DNA from: Enterobacter cloacae complex sp. R_G8
GTDB lineage: Bacteria; Pseudomonadota; Gammaproteobacteria; Enterobacterales; Enterobacteriaceae
Assembly (NCBI RefSeq): GCF_024599795.1
Contig: NZ_CP102246.1
Coordinates: 1,736,001-1,800,000 of the forward strand
Length of the DNA stretch: 64,000 bases
Direction of reading: 5' to 3'
A model generated the notes under the pieces. That model worked only from the letters and a program-made list of their open reading frames with translations, was not told the DNA's origin and did not search any database. Every line of letters begins with the position of its first letter. Positions within the stretch are counted from its first letter, which is position 1. Of this stretch, positions 38,834-53,467 are shown one piece after another. The translations under genes were made by a program, and so were the position numbers.

Positions 38834-39844
38834 ATGAGTGCGTTAAATAAAAAAAGTTTTCTCACTTATCTGAAAGAAGGCGGTATTTACGTTGTTCTTT
38901 TAGTATTGCTGGCCATTATCATTTTCCAGGACCCTACGTTCTTAAGTCTGCTGAACCTGAGTAACATTCTGACTCAGTCTTCCGTGCGTATTATCATCGC
39001 GCTGGGTGTGGCGGGGCTTATCGTCACCCAGGGGACTGACCTTTCCGCGGGGCGTCAGGTCGGTCTGGCGGCGGTGATCGCGGCAACCCTGTTGCAGTCG
39101 ATGGAAAACGCCAACAAGGTGTTCCCGGAAATGGCGACCATGCCCATTTTCGTGGTGATCCTGATTGTCTGTGCCATCGGTGCGGTGATTGGGTTGATTA
39201 ACGGTATCATCATCGCTTATCTGAACGTGACGCCCTTTATCACCACTCTGGGCACGATGATCATCGTTTACGGCATCAACTCCCTGTACTACGACTTCGT
39301 CGGCGCGTCCCCTATCTCGGGCTTCGACAGCGGCTTCTCGACCTTTACGCAAGGCTTTATTGCGCTGGGCAGCTTCCGCCTGTCGTACATCACCTTCTAC
39401 GCGCTGATTGCGGTGGCTTTCGTCTGGATCCTGTGGAACAAAACCCGCTTCGGTAAGAACATCTTCGCCATCGGGGGTAACCCGGAAGCAGCGAAAGTGT
39501 CCGGCGTGAACGTGGCCCTGAACCTGCTGATGATCTATGCGCTGTCCGGTGTGTTCTACGCCTTCGGCGGGATGCTGGAAGCGGGCCGTATCGGCTCTGC
39601 CACCAACAACCTCGGCTTTATGTACGAACTGGATGCGATTGCCGCCTGCGTGGTGGGTGGAGTCTCCTTCAGCGGCGGCGTGGGCACTGTGCTCGGCGTG
39701 GTCACCGGTGTGATCATCTTTACGGTCATCAACTACGGTCTGACCTATATCGGCGTGAACCCATACTGGCAGTACATTATTAAAGGCGCCATTATCATCT
39801 TCGCGGTTGCGCTGGATTCACTGAAATACGCCCGCAAGAAATAA
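38834..39844 (+). CDS. mglC: MglC, galactose ABC importer permease
   Basis: The membrane subunit of the importer, 336 residues with about ten hydrophobic segments of the BPD_transp_2 (RbsC-like) family. It contains ALGVAGLIVTQGTDLSAG and IGGNPEAAKVSGVNV, conserved in this family. It is the last gene of mglBAC and is followed by a terminator. Confidence 0.96.
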   Translation: MSALNKKSFLTYLKEGGIYVVLLVLLAIIIFQDPTFLSLLNLSNILTQSSVRIIIALGVAGLIVTQGTDLSAGRQVGLAAVIAATLLQSMENANKVFPEMATMPIFVVILIVCAIGAVIGLINGIIIAYLNVTPFITTLGTMIIVYGINSLYYDFVGASPISGFDSGFSTFTQGFIALGSFRLSYITFYALIAVAFVWILWNKTRFGKNIFAIGGNPEAAKVSGVNVALNLLMIYALSGVFYAFGGMLEAGRIGSATNNLGFMYELDAIAACVVGGVSFSGGVGTVLGVVTGVIIFTVINYGLTYIGVNPYWQYIIKGAIIIFAVALDSLKYARKK

Positions 39845-39863
39845 TCGCTTCTCGCATTATCTG

Positions 39864-39889
39864 GCCCGCTCACCGAGCGGGCTTTTTTT
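39864..39889 (+). terminator. mglBAC terminator
   Basis: GCCCGCTC/GAGCGGGC with loop ACC is followed by seven T. It lies 20 bases after mglC and just before the convergent ligase gene. Confidence 0.9.
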
Positions 39890-39894
39890 ATGTC

Positions 39895-41295
39895 TCACGC
39901 CAGCGCCGATTCCTGCCCGGTGACAATACTTTCAAACCAGTCGAGCTCCGCGAGTTTGCACGCGACCCACTGGTGTGAAAACGCCTCGCCCAGGCTGTCG
40001 ATGAGATACTGGCAGCGGGCAAATTCTTCAATGGCCTGTTGCTGGAACAGCGGCAGTACCGGTTCATCATGCTGCGGTGCGGGTAAATCCTTTTCGTCGA
40101 AATTTTCCAGCCCGTACAACATGCCGGTCAGGATGGTCGCCGCCACCAGATACGGGTTGGCATCAGCCCCCGCCAGCCGATACTCAATGCGGCGGTTGCT
40201 CTCGTCCGAGCAGGGGATGCGTAGCGCGGCGGAGCGGGTGTTATAGCCCCAGGAATTGAATAACGGCTCAGTGAGGTTTTTTCGCAGGCGGCGAAACGCG
40301 TTTACGCCGGGTGCCAGAATGGCGACGGAGGCGGGCATCAGCGCCAGCTGGCCCGCAATGCATAAGCGCATCATGCTGTTCAGTTCATCCACCGGCGAGG
40401 CAAACATATTTTCGCCGTGAATGTTGTTCAGGCTGAAATGGAAATGCAGACCGCTGCCGGATTGCTGGCTAAAGGGTTTCGCCATAAAGTTGGCCTGCAG
40501 GCCGTGCTTCTCTGCCACAAAGCGGGTTAAGCGTCGCAGGGCCAGCACGTTATCGCACATCTCAACCACGTGATGGCTGTGCTTGAGGTTTAATTCGAAC
40601 TGACCGGATTCGGCCTCGGCCACGATCCCGGTAAGGGGAATACGCTGCAGGTGTGCCAGTTGTTCCAGTTCGTCAAATAGCGCGGTGTGTGCCGTTGAGG
40701 TATCCAGATGAAAGCAGCCCTGATTCTGCGGATCCTGTGGGCCTCTGCCGGTGAGATAGAACTCAATCTCCGGGGCAATCACCGGGTAGAGACCATGCTG
40801 GTGAAAGCGGGCCAGGACGTTCTGCAGTATCACGCGTGGCTCAAGTGAACAGGGGGTTCCGTCGCTCTCTTTCATTGTTAGCAGGATCTGTGCGTTGTGC
40901 TGCGGATCGTGTGAAGAGGGGCGCAGGGAGCCCGCTACCGGAACACAAAAACGGTCTGGCTCATCATCAAGCGCGGCGGCTATCTTTCCTTTCTGGTCCA
41001 TCGAATAGACAGAGAGGGGAAAATAACAGCCCTTTTCAAGGCTCAGCATGTTCTCCACCGAGAGTCGCTTGCCGCGCATGATGCCATTGATATCGTTGAG
41101 GTAAACGTCAATATGTTTTGTCTGCGGGTAACGCGCCAGATAATCCGCCACTTCCACCGACACGTTATGCTGCAAGGCATCCAGCTTTTCATCAAGCCAC
41201 AGCCCAGAATTTAGCGCGGTCGGGAGGGATAAACCCGGGAAGTTAAAATATGGACGGATACTTTTCAGGAAAAACGCATTCATTATCGAGTTCAT
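39895..41295 (-). CDS. Glutamine synthetase family protein, PuuA-like (gamma-glutamyl-amine ligase)
   Basis: About 466 residues with the glutamine synthetase fold and closest, by recalled sequence, to E. coli PuuA (gamma-glutamylputrescine synthetase). Shared blocks are YLNDINGIMRGKRLSVENMLSLEKGCYFP, PVIAPEIEFYL, AEASESGQFELNL-like AEAESGQFELNL, SGSGLHFHFSLN and IEYRLAGADANPYLVAA. The substrate may be a polyamine or another amine. The ATG at 41295 has GAAG seven bases upstream; 41301 and 41283 are alternatives. It occupies the mglC-sanA interval where E. coli carries preTA. No other puu gene is adjacent. Confidence 0.8.
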   Translation of the reverse strand: MNSIMNAFFLKSIRPYFNFPGLSLPTALNSGLWLDEKLDALQHNVSVEVADYLARYPQTKHIDVYLNDINGIMRGKRLSVENMLSLEKGCYFPLSVYSMDQKGKIAAALDDEPDRFCVPVAGSLRPSSHDPQHNAQILLTMKESDGTPCSLEPRVILQNVLARFHQHGLYPVIAPEIEFYLTGRGPQDPQNQGCFHLDTSTAHTALFDELEQLAHLQRIPLTGIVAEAESGQFELNLKHSHHVVEMCDNVLALRRLTRFVAEKHGLQANFMAKPFSQQSGSGLHFHFSLNNIHGENMFASPVDELNSMMRLCIAGQLALMPASVAILAPGVNAFRRLRKNLTEPLFNSWGYNTRSAALRIPCSDESNRRIEYRLAGADANPYLVAATILTGMLYGLENFDEKDLPAPQHDEPVLPLFQQQAIEEFARCQYLIDSLGEAFSHQWVACKLAELDWFESIVTGQESALA

Positions 41296-41403
41296 AGTCA
41301 TTCTTCAATGAAGCCGTAGCGGCAGTGAACTCAGCATAAAAGGGCAGGCGTAAAGGTCGGATAAAAAGTGTGGCGCCTGGCGTAAAGAAACGATAAAAGC
41401 GGG

Positions 41404-42160
<757 letters not shown>

Positions 42161-42223
42161 CTACTGTACCCGTCTGGTTAGCGCAAGAAACAGCGCATCA
42201 ACTGAGGGCTTTTTCAGCAAACT

Positions 42224-42243
42224 GGCGGGCATTTCTGCCCGCC
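42224..42243 (-). terminator. 3' hairpin after cdd
   Basis: On the minus strand GGCGGGCA/TGCCCGCC pairs around a GAAA tetraloop eight bases after the cdd stop. The T run is weak (AGTTTG), so termination is probable but not certain. Confidence 0.6.
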
Positions 42244-42250
42244 GGATGGA

Positions 42251-43135
<885 letters not shown>

Positions 43136-43194
43136 GGCGTTTGCCTCATAAAGGTTAATGGATCGGTAGTGTACGGAGCCGTCAGGGCTTTATA

Positions 43195-43210
43195 TGTGAT
43201 CCACTTCTCA
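43195..43210. promoter_or_regulatory. CRP-like site upstream of cdd
   Basis: TGTGATCCACTTCTCA differs from TGTGAN6TCACA at two positions. It lies about 60 bases before the cdd start on the minus strand, as expected for a CRP/CytR promoter. Confidence 0.45.
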
Positions 43211-43239
43211 TTATGTATGCAACTTATGAAAACAAAATG

Positions 43240-43264
43240 AAATTTGCGCGACGCATCGCAAATT

Positions 43265-43265
<1 letters not shown>
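43240..43265 (-). terminator. 9-bp hairpin at the end of yohK
   Basis: AAATTTGCG/CGCAAATTT with an eight-base loop overlaps the last base of the yohK stop codon. On the minus strand it is followed by T-rich CATTTTGTTTTC, so it probably ends yohJK. Confidence 0.6.
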
Positions 43266-44391
<1,126 letters not shown>

Positions 44392-44540
44392 TTAAACCCG
44401 AAAGTGTGCCACGGATCACATCATGAATTTTGAGCATACCAGACATTCCGGAATGGAACGTCTGGTATCACCCTAAAGGGACAGGCTACAGTCTAGAGGA
44501 AAGGGAGTGCAGTGGCGAAGTGATGAGCCAGAGAAAAACC

Positions 44541-45263
44541 TTAGAGTCTAACATTGTGTTGGGCGGTAAGTTTATCGAGAAAAGAAAACAGTGCCTGGTT
44601 CATTTCACGATAATCATGCGAGCGGAGTTGTTCAGCCGTTTCGACAAAACGGAATGCCCCTGCACGCCGGAGATCGTGCTGCGAATGCTCAATCAGCAGT
44701 TCAACGACCTCCGGCGTCAGCTCCATATGGCACTGAAAACCATAAACCCGTTCGCTGTACTGCACGATCTGCCGGGGACAACCCTCGCTGTAAGCGAGAA
44801 TCTTTGCCTGCGACGTCAACCCTGGCATGTCGTTATGCCAGTGGCCGACGTTCAGCTCGCGGCCAAAGTCCTCAAACAGCGGGTTCACCTTGCCGGCATC
44901 TGTGAGTTTGATGGGAAATTTGCCGATCTCTTTTTCCGGACTGTGGCAAAACGTGGCACCCAGTGCTTCACCGATAAGCTGTGATCCCAGACAAACGCCA
45001 ATTACCGTTTTACCCGCTTCTATCGCCCGGCGAATGAGTGCAATTTCCGCCTGCGCATCAAACCAGGGACATTCCATAAGCGTGGTGGCGGGTGACTGCG
45101 GCCCCCCCATGATGATGAGCAAATCTATGCTTCCCGGATCCTGGGGTAAAGGATCGTCCTGATAAACCCTGGAGTAGCTCAGCGTACAGCCGCGCTTTTT
45201 CCCCCAGATTTCATAGGCGCCTGGCGCTTCGAAATGTTCATGAATGATAAAATGGATGTGCAT
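44541..45263 (-). CDS. Class I glutamine amidotransferase-like protein
   Basis: A cytosolic 240-residue protein with the triad-type glutaminase fold seen in GMP synthase. The nucleophile is Cys91 in GVCLGSQLIGEALG, with His179 and Glu181 in FQCHMELTPE. The oxyanion block is IIMGGPQSP. There is no partner synthetase domain, so it may act on a free gamma-glutamyl compound or be a stand-alone amidase. It is divergent from an AraC-type regulator with only 59 bases between starts, which suggests control by that regulator. E. coli has no gene here as I recall. Function unknown. Confidence 0.8.
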   Translation of the reverse strand: MHIHFIIHEHFEAPGAYEIWGKKRGCTLSYSRVYQDDPLPQDPGSIDLLIIMGGPQSPATTLMECPWFDAQAEIALIRRAIEAGKTVIGVCLGSQLIGEALGATFCHSPEKEIGKFPIKLTDAGKVNPLFEDFGRELNVGHWHNDMPGLTSQAKILAYSEGCPRQIVQYSERVYGFQCHMELTPEVVELLIEHSQHDLRRAGAFRFVETAEQLRSHDYREMNQALFSFLDKLTAQHNVRL

Positions 45264-45322
45264 TGCGTCTCTCTCCGGTTACGTGTACAAGCAGCATCAT
45301 AAGAGAGAGGGAGGAATGTGAA

Positions 45323-46120
45323 ATGCCAACCGTTATCGATAAAACGCCAATACACGACGATGCCATCGGATGGTCCAGAGGGGCAATAAGCTATACCCGC
45401 GGGGAAGTCGATCCGCCTCACCAGCATTCACAGGGACAACTTTTATTTGCCATCAAAGGGGTTATGCTCGTTGAAACCGGCAGCAAACGCTGGGTAATAC
45501 CACCGCAACGCGCGCTGTGGATCCCTCCTTTTCAGGAACACACCTACAGTGTGTTATCCGCAACGGAGCTTCGCGCAGTCTGGTTTAGCCCCGCACTGAT
45601 TTCGCAATGCGAACCCTTTGAGCGAAAAGAAGAGGTTCACGTAATTATGGCGACAGCGTTGTTCAAGGAGCTGATTGCCGGGCTGTTCAGTGCGGAATAC
45701 CGGCCGGCAAGTCAGCGTAGCATGGCCGTTTTGCTGCTCGAGATCCTCAGTGAGACGCAGCAGATTTCAGCCGAATTACCGATGCCCGTTGATGAGCGGT
45801 TACACCGTGTTGCCTGTGACATCATTGCCAATAATCTCTGGGATGTTTCAATGGTAATGCTGGCGGAACGGGCCGCGATGTCCGAACGCACATTTTCACG
45901 CGCGTTTATTAAAGACACTGGCTTTAGCTTCCGCGCCTGGCGACAGCGTGCACGGATTTGTGCCTCGCTGGACCTGCTTGCAAACGGCTACCCGGTTAAG
46001 CAGGTGGCCTGGATGCTTGGGTTTTCTGGCCCAGCGGCATTTGCGGCGGCGTTTCGCGCCATTGTCGGGGCAACGCCGGCTGACTTTCTCCCTGAACAGA
46101 ACCGCTTCCCAGCGATATAG
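45323..46120 (+). CDS. AraC-family transcriptional regulator with cupin domain
   Basis: A 265-residue regulator. The N-terminal cupin-like sensor ([27 protein letters not shown]) covers about residues 20-110. Two helix-turn-helix units at the C-terminus include [25 protein letters not shown] and [19 protein letters not shown]. It resembles the YeaM/NimR group. The ATG at 45323 follows GAGGAA; the frame opens 20 codons earlier, inside the divergent promoter. The likely target is the amidotransferase gene next to it. Confidence 0.85.
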   Translation: MPTVIDKTPIHDDAIGWSRGAISYTRGEVDPPHQHSQGQLLFAIKGVMLVETGSKRWVIPPQRALWIPPFQEHTYSVLSATELRAVWFSPALISQCEPFERKEEVHVIMATALFKELIAGLFSAEYRPASQRSMAVLLLEILSETQQISAELPMPVDERLHRVACDIIANNLWDVSMVMLAERAAMSERTFSRAFIKDTGFSFRAWRQRARICASLDLLANGYPVKQVAWMLGFSGPAAFAAAFRAIVGATPADFLPEQNRFPAI

Positions 46121-46161
46121 AGAGCGGATACTATAGCGCGTCTTTTTTCACAGGTACTGCT

Positions 46162-47094
46162 ATGCGTGTTTTACTGGCCCCAATGGAAGGCGTGCTCGAC
46201 TCCCTGGTGCGCGAACTTCTGACCGAGGTGAACGATTACGATCTCTGCGTGACGGAGTTTTTGCGCGTGGTCGATATGTTGTTGCCGGTAAAATCGTTCT
46301 ACAGACTCTGTCCGGAGCTGCACCGCCAGAGCCGGACCACCTCCGGCACGCTGGTGCGTATTCAACTGCTGGGCCAGTATCCTGAATGGCTGGCGGAGAA
46401 CGCCGCCCGTGCTGTCGAGCTCGGCTCTTACGGGGTCGATCTCAACTGTGGCTGCCCGTCTAAGCTGGTGAACGGCAGCGGCGGTGGGGCGACGCTGCTG
46501 AAAGATCCGGAGCTGATTTACCGTGGCGCGAAAGCGATGCGTGAGGCCGTGCCCTCGCACCTGCCGGTGACGGTCAAAGTGCGCCTGGGCTGGGACAGCG
46601 ACGCGCGGCAGTTTGAAATTGCCGATGCGGTGCAGCAGGCCGGCGCTACCGAGTTGGTGGTGCATGGCCGCACCAAAGAAGACGGCTACAAAGCCGAGCG
46701 CATTAACTGGCAGGCGATAGGCGAGATCCGCCAAAGGCTCACTATTCCGGTTATCGCCAACGGTGAAATCTGGGATTACGAGAGCGCGCAGGCCTGTCTG
46801 AAGGCCACTGGCTGCGAGGCGGTGATGATCGGCCGCGGTGCGCTGAATGTGCCTAACCTTAGCCGGGTGATTAAATATAACGAGCCGCGTATGCCGTGGG
46901 CTGATGTTGTTACGCTGCTGCAAAAATATAGCCGTCTGGAAAAGCAGGGCGACACCGGTTTATATCATGTGGCGCGCATTAAACAGTGGCTCAGCTATTT
47001 ACGCAAAGAGTACGATGAAGCGCTGGGATTATTTCAGGAGATTCGGACATTACAGACTTCTGCGGATATTGCGCGGGTGATCCAGTCAAAATAA
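46162..47094 (+). CDS. dusC: tRNA-dihydrouridine(16) synthase DusC
   Basis: A flavin enzyme that reduces U16 in tRNA D-loops. The 310 residues have the TIM-barrel Dus signature [19 protein letters not shown], with catalytic Cys98, and [10 protein letters not shown] plus IANGEIWD for flavin and substrate. E. coli DusC is about five residues longer. The gene is divergent from the yohJK block in E. coli; here the amidotransferase/AraC pair lies between. Confidence 0.95.
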   Translation: MRVLLAPMEGVLDSLVRELLTEVNDYDLCVTEFLRVVDMLLPVKSFYRLCPELHRQSRTTSGTLVRIQLLGQYPEWLAENAARAVELGSYGVDLNCGCPSKLVNGSGGGATLLKDPELIYRGAKAMREAVPSHLPVTVKVRLGWDSDARQFEIADAVQQAGATELVVHGRTKEDGYKAERINWQAIGEIRQRLTIPVIANGEIWDYESAQACLKATGCEAVMIGRGALNVPNLSRVIKYNEPRMPWADVVTLLQKYSRLEKQGDTGLYHVARIKQWLSYLRKEYDEALGLFQEIRTLQTSADIARVIQSK

Positions 47095-47188
47095 TAAGCG
47101 TTAAATTGCTCACACTTTTTTAAAACAAAAAACAATACAGGTTTTCAACGTGGCGCGACGGTGTTAAGGTGCCACTGTTTTCAACGCA

Positions 47189-47216
47189 GGATTGTTACTG
47201 GTTAACAGGCAAAACC
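47189..47216 (+). promoter_or_regulatory. RAT antiterminator target 1, before the porin gene
   Basis: GGATTGTTACTGG followed by TTAACAGGCAAAACC matches the BglG-family RNA target (GGATTGTTACTGC...GCAGGCAAAACC). It overlaps the first arm of the terminator at 47215-47265. Confidence 0.88.
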
Positions 47217-47265
47217 TAAGCGTTTCACAGCAGTTATCGCTGTGGAGTGCTTAGGTTTTTTTTTT
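47215..47265 (+). terminator. Terminator 1 of the beta-glucoside operon
   Basis: CCTAAGC/GCTTAGG is the base of a long stem with an inner CACAGC/GCTGTG helix, followed by ten T. It competes with RAT 1. Confidence 0.9.
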
Positions 47266-47397
47266 GCCTGTCGTTTACGCAGGAGAGACATTTGGCTTAG
47301 CGCTTTTCACTGATTTTAAAAAATTAAATATCGACAGGAAATAGAAAATTTTCCTGCGGCTGGTTACGCACTAAATACTCAATCACGGGCTGCTATT

Positions 47398-48744
47398 ATG
47401 GCAAATAAAAATAAATTCTACGCATTCGCCTTATTGACGTTATCCCCGCTGTCCATGGCGCAAGACTGGAACGGAACGGTATTAGGTTTTGAGGCGCCAC
47501 CGGCTCCTGTTCTCGGTGAGATGCTCGGCGTGCGGAAGATCCTCAACGATAACGGCTTTACGTACAATCTTGGTTATTTAAACGAAATCGGCTGGAACGG
47601 TGGTGGTGGCTATAACCATGACTCCCACGTGGCCTATATCGATCAGTTTGCGCTGACCTTTAATCAGGATCTGGCGCGCTGGACCGGCATTCCCGATGCG
47701 CGTATTGAAGGGAATATCGTCAACCGCAACCACAATGACGATCTCACCACCAGACGCGTTCAGGATCCGCGCGTTAATTTTAACGATCTGACGCAGGAAA
47801 GCTGGGGCGGGCAGTCGATTACCCGTCTGGGCTGGCTGACCTTTGCCCGCAGCTTTGACGACCGACGTCTGACGTGGCGCATAGGGATGATGAACAAGGT
47901 GCAGACCTTCGATCAAATCATCCCCTGTGACTTCCAGCTGCTGTCGCAGTGCGGCGGCAAGTCAGCCAACTCATTAACCTGGAACAACTGGAACGTACAC
48001 ACCTGGGGCACGACGCTTGAGTATAAATTCACGCCGACACTTACCCTAAAAGGCGGCGTGATGGAGCAAAATCAGCAGGCCTCCAGCCGTAGCCACGCCT
48101 GGAGCTGGTCGACAAAGGGCAGCAAAGGTGTCTTGCTGCCGGTTGAAATCGAAGCGCGTCCGCTGATTAATGGTCTGCCGGGTGCGTATAACCTGGGGGT
48201 GGTGTTTACCAACGCGCCGCAAACCGATCTCTATCGCGGTAAATCCGGAGGGGCAGGCGCGACGGACCCGGCGGGATTTGCGCAACACAACCGGACCTGG
48301 TTTATGTACGCCGGCCTCAACCAGCAGCTTACGCAGCATCAGGACGATCCGAATCGCGGCTTAAGCACCTCTTTCAGCATGAGCCTTGCCGATCAGCGTA
48401 CGAATTACATGCATCAGGTTTACGCCGCCTCGCTGCGCTATCGCGGGTTGTTTGATGCACGCCCGGAAGACTGGATTGGCTTTGGCGTAACCTGGATTGA
48501 TATGAGCAGCCAGTACGCGCGCAACCAGCGTTACCTGAACAGCCTGAGCGGCGTTTCCGGCTATAACGATCCGGCCTGGCACCCGGTGCCGGGCCATTCC
48601 CTGAACGGCGAGTTTTACTACCGTTTTCGTCCAGTGCCATGGCTTGAGCTACAGCCGGGCATTCAGTACTGGCACCATCCCGGCGGGGTCAGCCGCACCC
48701 AGGATGCCTGGGTCACGGAGCTGAAAACGGTGGTGACCTTCTGA
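47398..48744 (+). CDS. OprB-family carbohydrate porin
   Basis: An outer-membrane channel for beta-glucosides or similar sugars. The 448 residues start with a signal peptide (MANKNKFYAFALLTLSPLSMA, cut before QDWNG). A porin-type barrel follows, rich in aromatic-ended strands, with WTGIPDARIEGNI, RLGWLTFARSF and a C-terminal Phe (KTVVTF). The layout fits OprB rather than the LamB/BglH family used by E. coli bgl. It is the first gene of the operon and lies behind RAT 1. Confidence 0.82.
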   Translation: MANKNKFYAFALLTLSPLSMAQDWNGTVLGFEAPPAPVLGEMLGVRKILNDNGFTYNLGYLNEIGWNGGGGYNHDSHVAYIDQFALTFNQDLARWTGIPDARIEGNIVNRNHNDDLTTRRVQDPRVNFNDLTQESWGGQSITRLGWLTFARSFDDRRLTWRIGMMNKVQTFDQIIPCDFQLLSQCGGKSANSLTWNNWNVHTWGTTLEYKFTPTLTLKGGVMEQNQQASSRSHAWSWSTKGSKGVLLPVEIEARPLINGLPGAYNLGVVFTNAPQTDLYRGKSGGAGATDPAGFAQHNRTWFMYAGLNQQLTQHQDDPNRGLSTSFSMSLADQRTNYMHQVYAASLRYRGLFDARPEDWIGFGVTWIDMSSQYARNQRYLNSLSGVSGYNDPAWHPVPGHSLNGEFYYRFRPVPWLELQPGIQYWHHPGGVSRTQDAWVTELKTVVTF

Positions 48745-48830
48745 TATCACCGGTGCAAGTTCGATCCGCATCACGTTTCTGACGCGTGACCCATTGAGGC
48801 TACGAATGAAACTGTTACAGTGCCAGAACT

Positions 48831-48855
48831 GGATTGTTACTGCTTAGGCAGGCAA

Positions 48856-48859
<4 letters not shown>
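48831..48859 (+). promoter_or_regulatory. RAT antiterminator target 2, before bglG
   Basis: GGATTGTTACTGC followed by TTAGGCAGGCAAAACC is a full match to the BglG-family RAT pattern. It overlaps the first arm of terminator 2. Confidence 0.9.
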
Positions 48860-49744
<885 letters not shown>

Positions 49745-49755
49745 GCCTCAACACG

Positions 49756-49781
49756 GGATTGTTACTGCATAACGCAGGCAA

Positions 49782-49785
<4 letters not shown>
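49756..49785 (+). promoter_or_regulatory. RAT antiterminator target 3, before bglF
   Basis: GGATTGTTACTGC followed by ATAACGCAGGCAAAACC matches the E. coli bgl RAT almost exactly. It overlaps the first arm of terminator 3. Confidence 0.9.
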
Positions 49786-53145
<3,360 letters not shown>

Positions 53146-53151
53146 AGGGAA

Positions 53152-53176
53152 TTTGCCCGGCGGTATGCCGGGCAAA
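53152..53176. terminator. 10-bp hairpin between bglB and yohP
   Basis: TTTGCCCGGC/GCCGGGCAAA with loop GGTAT lies between the two convergent genes. There is no clean T run on either strand, so it is a weak terminator or mRNA end stabiliser. Confidence 0.6.
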
Positions 53177-53180
53177 GGAA

Positions 53181-53264
53181 TCAGAAAATCATCTTGAATA
53201 CACCGGTGACGACCAACAGTCCTATCAGAAATATAATTAAAATTACCCACAGTAATATTTTCAT
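53181..53264 (-). CDS. yohP: YohP, 27-residue inner-membrane small protein
   Basis: The minus-strand frame reads MKILLWVILIIFLIGLLVV and ends TGVFKMIF, which matches E. coli YohP almost residue for residue. It is one membrane helix with a Lys near each end. In E. coli YohP has been used as a model for post-translational, SRP-dependent insertion and for mRNA targeting to the membrane; its cellular role is unclear. A GGAG-like GGAGACGCG lies upstream of the ATG at 53264. It sits between bglB and mdtQ in the yohP place of E. coli. Confidence 0.92.
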   Translation of the reverse strand: MKILLWVILIIFLIGLLVVTGVFKMIF

Positions 53265-53467
53265 TCGCGTCTCCTGCGTCTGTATGTCAACAGTAAGTGT
53301 AGCAGGCAATTTATCATTAAGATGAATTCACTGATTTAATTCATTTCTGTGATGTATAATTTTCTGAATATAAAAGTGTATGACAATTTGCACATTGCCA
53401 CGCATTACTAAAAAAACAAACAGCATCAAGCGTAATTTGCGCCTTTATTTTTTGCGTGAATGGCGTA

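Larger units (their letters stand above)
47095..47397 (+). promoter_or_regulatory. Leader of the beta-glucoside operon
   Basis: A 303-base noncoding region after dusC. It must contain the operon promoter. A possible CRP half-site (GCTCACACTTTTTT) lies near 47107. The first RAT and terminator follow, then about 130 AT-rich bases before the porin ATG. Confidence 0.65.
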
